7,398 bases of DNA, from contig JAFQPC010000156.1 in the NCBI GenBank assembly GCA_017411935.1, positions 1 through 7,398 of the forward strand, written 5' to 3'. The notes below the pieces were generated by a model. That model was not told the origin of the DNA and made no database searches. It was given only the letters and a program-made list of their open reading frames with translations. Origin of the DNA: Clostridia bacterium (GTDB taxonomy: Bacteria > Bacillota > Clostridia > Oscillospirales > CAG-272). This document shows, in pieces, positions 5,189 to 7,398 of this stretch; positions within the stretch are counted from its first letter, which is position 1, and each line of letters begins with the position of its first letter. The position numbers were made by a program, and so were the translations under genes.

Positions 5189-5734
5189 TTAATCAAACAA
5201 ATAATTGACGTTTCCCGACATCAGAGCGAGAACTCCGCGGTAGACCGCCTCGGGGCGATCGTAAAAATTCGCCTTCATTCGCTCTGCTCTGTCTTTCGTA
5301 TCTACGACAAGTGTCTGCGAAAAAATACAAGTCTTTTTTTCGACAAAGGAACAATCGACACGGTATCGGTGATCCTCGGTTTCTTCAATGACACATTTCG
5401 CCACAATATCTCTTTTTTTGAAATTCAAATAACGAAGTGCCGCCGAGAGAGCGCGGTCAAGCATACTCGGAAGAATATCACTTTTCAACTCTCTGGCAAC
5501 CATTCTTCCCTTTTCAGTGACAGAATAAAGCTCTTGTCCGCCTTCGTCGATTTTTACAATCAGACCTCCGTCCAGCATTGCGCCAAACGCCTCTGCAAAA
5601 TCGAGATACATCACGTAATCGGTCTGCATCACAATATCGTTGATCGTCACAAAATCCAACGGATAATTGATATTCTCCATCAAATAGAGAACGAAAATTT
5701 TAATATTTCTCAAGCTTTCAATCGTTGCGCTCAT
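5189..5734 (-). CDS. DUF4364 family winged-helix protein
   Basis: A 181-residue protein resembling the DUF4364 family, found mainly in Clostridia; function not established. Residues 1-80 read as a winged helix-turn-helix: IKIFVLYLMENINYPLDFV, then INDIVMQTDYVMYLDFAEAF and LDGGLIVKID, followed by LYSVTEKGRMVAREL. This arrangement (short helix pair, then a wing ending in T..G) is typical of PadR/MarR-like folds, so DNA binding is plausible but inferred. The C-terminal half (100-181) is a beta-rich region with charged strands. The frame is open up to 5821, but the promoter at 5793-5821 lies in that extension, so translation must start downstream. The ATG at 5734, preceded by GAGGAG about ten bases away, fits the family start. 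It is divergent from hom. Confidence 0.78.
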   Translation of the reverse strand: MSATIESLRNIKIFVLYLMENINYPLDFVTINDIVMQTDYVMYLDFAEAFGAMLDGGLIVKIDEGGQELYSVTEKGRMVARELKSDILPSMLDRALSAALRYLNFKKRDIVAKCVIEETEDHRYRVDCSFVEKKTCIFSQTLVVDTKDRAERMKANFYDRPEAVYRGVLALMSGNVNYLFD

Positions 5735-5760
5735 CGTTACGGTTCTCCTCGCACACAGCG

Positions 5761-5790
5761 TTTTGAGGGGGCGCGACGCGCCCCGCAAAA
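5761..5790 (-). promoter_or_regulatory. GC-rich hairpin at the 5' end of the DUF4364 mRNA
   Basis: On the minus strand GGGGCGC and GCGCCCC pair around a GTC loop. Beyond a small internal mismatch, TTTTG and CAAAA pair as well, for 12 bp in all. With the transcription start predicted near 5786, the mRNA would begin inside this stem. No T run follows, so it is not an ordinary terminator. It may protect the 5' end from RNases or cause early pausing. Confidence 0.55.
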
Positions 5791-5792
5791 GA

Positions 5793-5821
5793 ATTATATC
5801 ATAATTTTTATATTTTTTCAA
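5793..5821 (-). promoter_or_regulatory. Sigma-A promoter of the DUF4364 gene
   Basis: On the minus strand TTGAAA (5821-5816), a 17-nt spacer and TATAAT (5798-5793) with extended TG (TATGATATAAT). It gives about 52 nt of leader before the ATG at 5734 and rules out a translation start at 5821. Confidence 0.8.
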
Positions 5822-5828
5822 GTTTTAT

Positions 5829-5857
5829 TTGCAATTTGCGAGATTTTGTGGTATAAT
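5829..5857 (+). promoter_or_regulatory. Sigma-A promoter of hom
   Basis: TTGCAA (5829-5834), a 17-nt spacer and TATAAT (5852-5857) with extended TG (TGTGGTATAAT). The start is near 5864, giving about 35 nt of leader. There is no room for a leader-peptide attenuator or riboswitch. Its -35 box is 7 bp from that of the divergent DUF4364 promoter. Confidence 0.8.
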
Positions 5858-5898
5858 ACTCCTATATTTCCATTTTTATCTTGAAGCGAGGAAAAATT

Positions 5899-7098
5899 AT
5901 GATTCAAATTGCAATTCTCGGTTTCGGAGTAGTTGGCTCGGGAACTGCTGAGGTTTTGACCGAAAACAAGGCGATCATTGAGGAGCGTCTTGGCTGTGAA
6001 TACAATATCAAATACATTCTCGATCTGCGCGATTTTCCCGACAGCCCCTTCGGCTCGCTCGTGACGCACAAGTTCGATGATATTCTGAATGACCCCGAGG
6101 TTTCGGTGGTTGCCGAAATGATGGGTGGCTCGCACCCTGCTTACGACTTCACCAAGGCTTGTCTTGAGGCAGGCAAAAACGTCGTTACCTCAAATAAAGA
6201 AGTGGTTTCGACCTTTGGTGTTGAGCTCTGCGAGATTGCTCGTGAGCACGGTGTCCGCTATCTGTTTGAGGCAAGTGTTGGCGGCGGTATTCCCGTCATT
6301 CGTCCGATCATCAACGACCTTGCGTCCAATCAGATCGGAAAGGTCAGCGGTATTCTCAACGGAACGACCAACTACATTCTGACTTCGATGCGCGACCAGG
6401 GTGCTTCGTTCGAGGACGCCCTCAAGGAAGCGCAGAAGCTCGGCTATGCCGAAGCAAATCCCTCTGCCGACGTTGACGGAATCGACGCGGCAAGAAAGAT
6501 CGTCATTCTCGCGGCTCTCGCTTCGGGCAAGCTGCTCGATCCCAAGTCGATCCCTACCGAGGGTATCACGAAGATCACGCTCACCGATACGAAGATCGCG
6601 CAGGAATTCGGATATAGCGTCAAGCTCATCGGTCACGCAGAGGTCAAGGACGGAAAGCTGCTTGCTTTCGTCTCGCCCAGAATGGTGCCCGCAGCCAATC
6701 CCCTGTCGAGAATTGACGGAGTGTTCAACGGAATTCTCGTGAGCGCGAATATGGTCGGAGACGTAATGTTCTACGGTCCCGGCGCAGGAAAGCTCCCGAC
6801 GGCAAGTGCTGTGGTCGCGGATATTATTGATATTATCGCAAACCGCAATACCGAGCCCAAGGCAATCGTTTGGGAAGAGGCAACCGATGCCGACAAGATG
6901 GCGATGGACGCTTACGAGTGCAGAAGAATGTTTATCGTGAAGAACGACGGCGGAACGCTCGATGCAATTCCCGCAAAGCAGATCATCTCCACCGATGACG
7001 CGTGCGGACTTCTGACCGACGCAATGAATGAGACCGAAGCAAAGGCGTACGCCGAAAAGCTCGGAGACAGACTTCTCTCGGTTTACAGAGTTCTTTAA
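5899..7098 (+). CDS. hom: Homoserine dehydrogenase
   Basis: A 399-residue NAD(P)H-dependent enzyme that reduces aspartate semialdehyde to homoserine, the branch point to threonine and methionine. The Rossmann loop GFGVVGSG is at 8-15 and TSNKE at 97-101. The catalytic domain has ASVGGGIPVI (125-134), NGTTNYIL (154-161) and EAQKLGYAEANPSADVDGID at 177-196. By comparison with the yeast enzyme, E185, D191, D196 and the catalytic K200 are all present. After about residue 320 the tail (ECRRMFIVKNDGG, then a final LLSVYRVL) occupies the place of the usual ACT regulatory domain, but it is short and lacks a clear ACT pattern, so threonine feedback may be altered. The ATG at 5899 follows GAGG at 7-nt spacing; an in-frame TTG at 5881 has no such site. 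It stands alone, without thrB or thrC in view. Confidence 0.96.
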   Translation: MIQIAILGFGVVGSGTAEVLTENKAIIEERLGCEYNIKYILDLRDFPDSPFGSLVTHKFDDILNDPEVSVVAEMMGGSHPAYDFTKACLEAGKNVVTSNKEVVSTFGVELCEIAREHGVRYLFEASVGGGIPVIRPIINDLASNQIGKVSGILNGTTNYILTSMRDQGASFEDALKEAQKLGYAEANPSADVDGIDAARKIVILAALASGKLLDPKSIPTEGITKITLTDTKIAQEFGYSVKLIGHAEVKDGKLLAFVSPRMVPAANPLSRIDGVFNGILVSANMVGDVMFYGPGAGKLPTASAVVADIIDIIANRNTEPKAIVWEEATDADKMAMDAYECRRMFIVKNDGGTLDAIPAKQIISTDDACGLLTDAMNETEAKAYAEKLGDRLLSVYRVL

Positions 7099-7104
7099 GT
7101 ATAA

Positions 7105-7138
7105 ATTTTGGGGGCGAAATAATTTCGCCCCCATTTTT
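7105..7138 (+). terminator. Intrinsic terminator of hom
   Basis: TGGGGGCGAAA (7109-7119) pairs with TTTCGCCCCCA (7123-7133) around a three-base loop, 11 bp, followed by TTTTT. It begins 10 nt after the hom stop, so hom is transcribed alone. Confidence 0.9.
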
Positions 7139-7169
7139 AAAAATATTTTAAGTTTTTTTCAAAAAGCTC

Positions 7170-7198
7170 TTGCATTTTAAAAAAGAATGTGATATAAT
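7170..7198 (+). promoter_or_regulatory. Sigma-A promoter of the interrupted tRNA-Ser
   Basis: TTGCAT (7170-7175), a 17-nt spacer and TATAAT (7193-7198) with extended TG (TGTGATATAAT). It is intact, about 41 nt before the start of the tRNA, and would now drive transcription into whatever follows the broken tRNA. Confidence 0.82.
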
Positions 7199-7245
7199 AG
7201 TTGAGCGCTTTGAGAAAAGACGATCAAAGTCGCACAACTTAATAT

Positions 7246-7286
7246 GGAGAGGTATCGAAGTGGTCATAACGGGGCTGACTCGAAAT
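7246..7286 (+). tRNA. tRNA-Ser(CGA), 5' half only, broken at the anticodon loop
   Basis: The 5' half is standard: acceptor strand GGAGAGG (7246-7252), T8-A9, D arm with TCG/CGG and AAGTGGTCATAA loop, anticodon stem strand GCTGA (7274-7278) and loop CTCGAAA with anticodon CGA (7281-7283). The expected 3' strand TCAGC is replaced by TTTTGTAGTC after the first base, and no variable arm or TTCGAAT T-loop occurs before the window ends. The gene cannot make a tRNA as it stands unless its 3' half lies elsewhere. Serine identity rests on anticodon CGA and on the 5'-half sequence typical of tRNA-Ser. Confidence 0.75.
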
Positions 7287-7296
7287 TTTGTAGTCA
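7276..7296. other. Candidate attL core at the tRNA-Ser anticodon loop
   Basis: TGACT (7276-7280) and AGTCA (7292-7296) form an inverted repeat around an 11-nt spacer that spans the anticodon loop and the point where tRNA sequence stops. Two short inverted arms around a spacer is the layout of a tyrosine-recombinase core site. The intact anticodon arm would itself be an inverted repeat. Inference only, since no integrase is in the window. Confidence 0.45.
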
Positions 7297-7398
7297 CTTT
7301 GGAACCTACCACCTTAAATCCCTTGATTTATAAGGGTTTCGCACGGAGCGAATACAATTTAATTGCTTAGTTCTCTCCTACTGTTCTCTCCAATTTCC
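7287..7398. mobile_element. Putative left end of an integrated element (cut by window edge)
   Basis: Sequence from 7287 on is not tRNA and has no complete gene. It holds a hairpin with arms 7316-7324 and 7332-7339 (CCCTT/AAGGG core plus AAA/TTT) and a direct TTCTCTCC pair at 7371-7378 and 7384-7391. On the minus strand a frame open from the right edge ends at TAA 7369-7367 after about nine residues (KLERTVGEN), which could be the end of a gene reading toward the junction, as integrases often do; it is far too short to identify. Confidence 0.4.

Noticed and set aside
5735..5821. N-terminal extension of the DUF4364 protein to 5821
   Set aside because: The promoter -10 and -35 boxes and the GC hairpin lie in this stretch, so it is not in the coding part of the mRNA.
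6190..7134. A 314-codon minus-strand frame antisense to hom
   Set aside because: It runs through the hom terminator and mirrors a clear, well-conserved coding frame.
7246..7378. A whole tRNA-Ser with an intron, using TCTCTCC at 7372-7378 as the acceptor 3' strand
   Set aside because: That heptamer does pair with GGAGAGG, but no TTCGAAT T-loop, variable arm or TCAGC anticodon strand precedes it, and no group I intron core is visible in about 85 bases.

Overview
The window looks like chromosome of a Gram-positive, Bacillota/Clostridia-type bacterium, probably a gut-type anaerobe of moderate GC content. The evidence is the gene set: a WalJ-RlmH pair, a DUF4364 winged-helix protein, a two-module zinc-ribbon protein, a SigH-like sigma factor and a Clostridia-style galactokinase. 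Ribosome binding sites are purine-rich (GAGG/GGAGG), and the promoters are near-perfect sigma-A sites with an extended -10. I cannot name a genus.

Left part (1-2923, minus strand): a four-gene operon runs right to left from a strong promoter at 2895-2923. It contains a galactokinase-family gene, a small three-helix membrane protein, a WalJ/YycJ metallo-beta-lactamase-fold hydrolase and rlmH, which is cut by the left edge. Gaps are 13 and 10 nt, and the last pair overlaps by 4 nt (ATGA). WalJ next to RlmH is a familiar Firmicutes arrangement; a galactokinase at the head of it is not.

Middle (2924-3959): divergent from galK is a 184-residue protein on the plus strand that reads as a shrunken, catalytically dead copy of the C-terminal PEP-binding barrel of PTS enzyme I (PtsI). 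Its stop codon lies inside the -10 box of the next promoter, which drives tRNA-Arg(ACG). The last 25 bp of that tRNA region (T-loop to just past CCA) are repeated exactly 189 bp downstream. The segment between the copies has no credible gene and is rich in hairpins. This resembles a tiny att-flanked insertion or remnant. A perfect bidirectional terminator at 3882-3917 closes the region.

Right-middle (3960-5888): three minus-strand genes. These are the zinc-ribbon protein, the SigH-like sigma factor with its own promoter, and the DUF4364 protein, whose promoter lies inside the longest possible reading frame and so fixes the start. The DUF4364 mRNA would begin with a very GC-rich hairpin. Its promoter is back to back with that of homoserine dehydrogenase (hom, plus strand, 5899-7098), with only 7 bp between the -35 boxes. 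hom ends in a strong terminator.

Right end (7099-7398): an intact promoter leads into the 5' half of tRNA-Ser(CGA). The tRNA breaks off directly after the anticodon loop and runs into unrelated sequence with short inverted repeats. The simplest reading is the left junction of an integrated element whose body lies beyond the window.

Across the window, four of the six promoters I can support share the same 11-mer TATGATATAAT.
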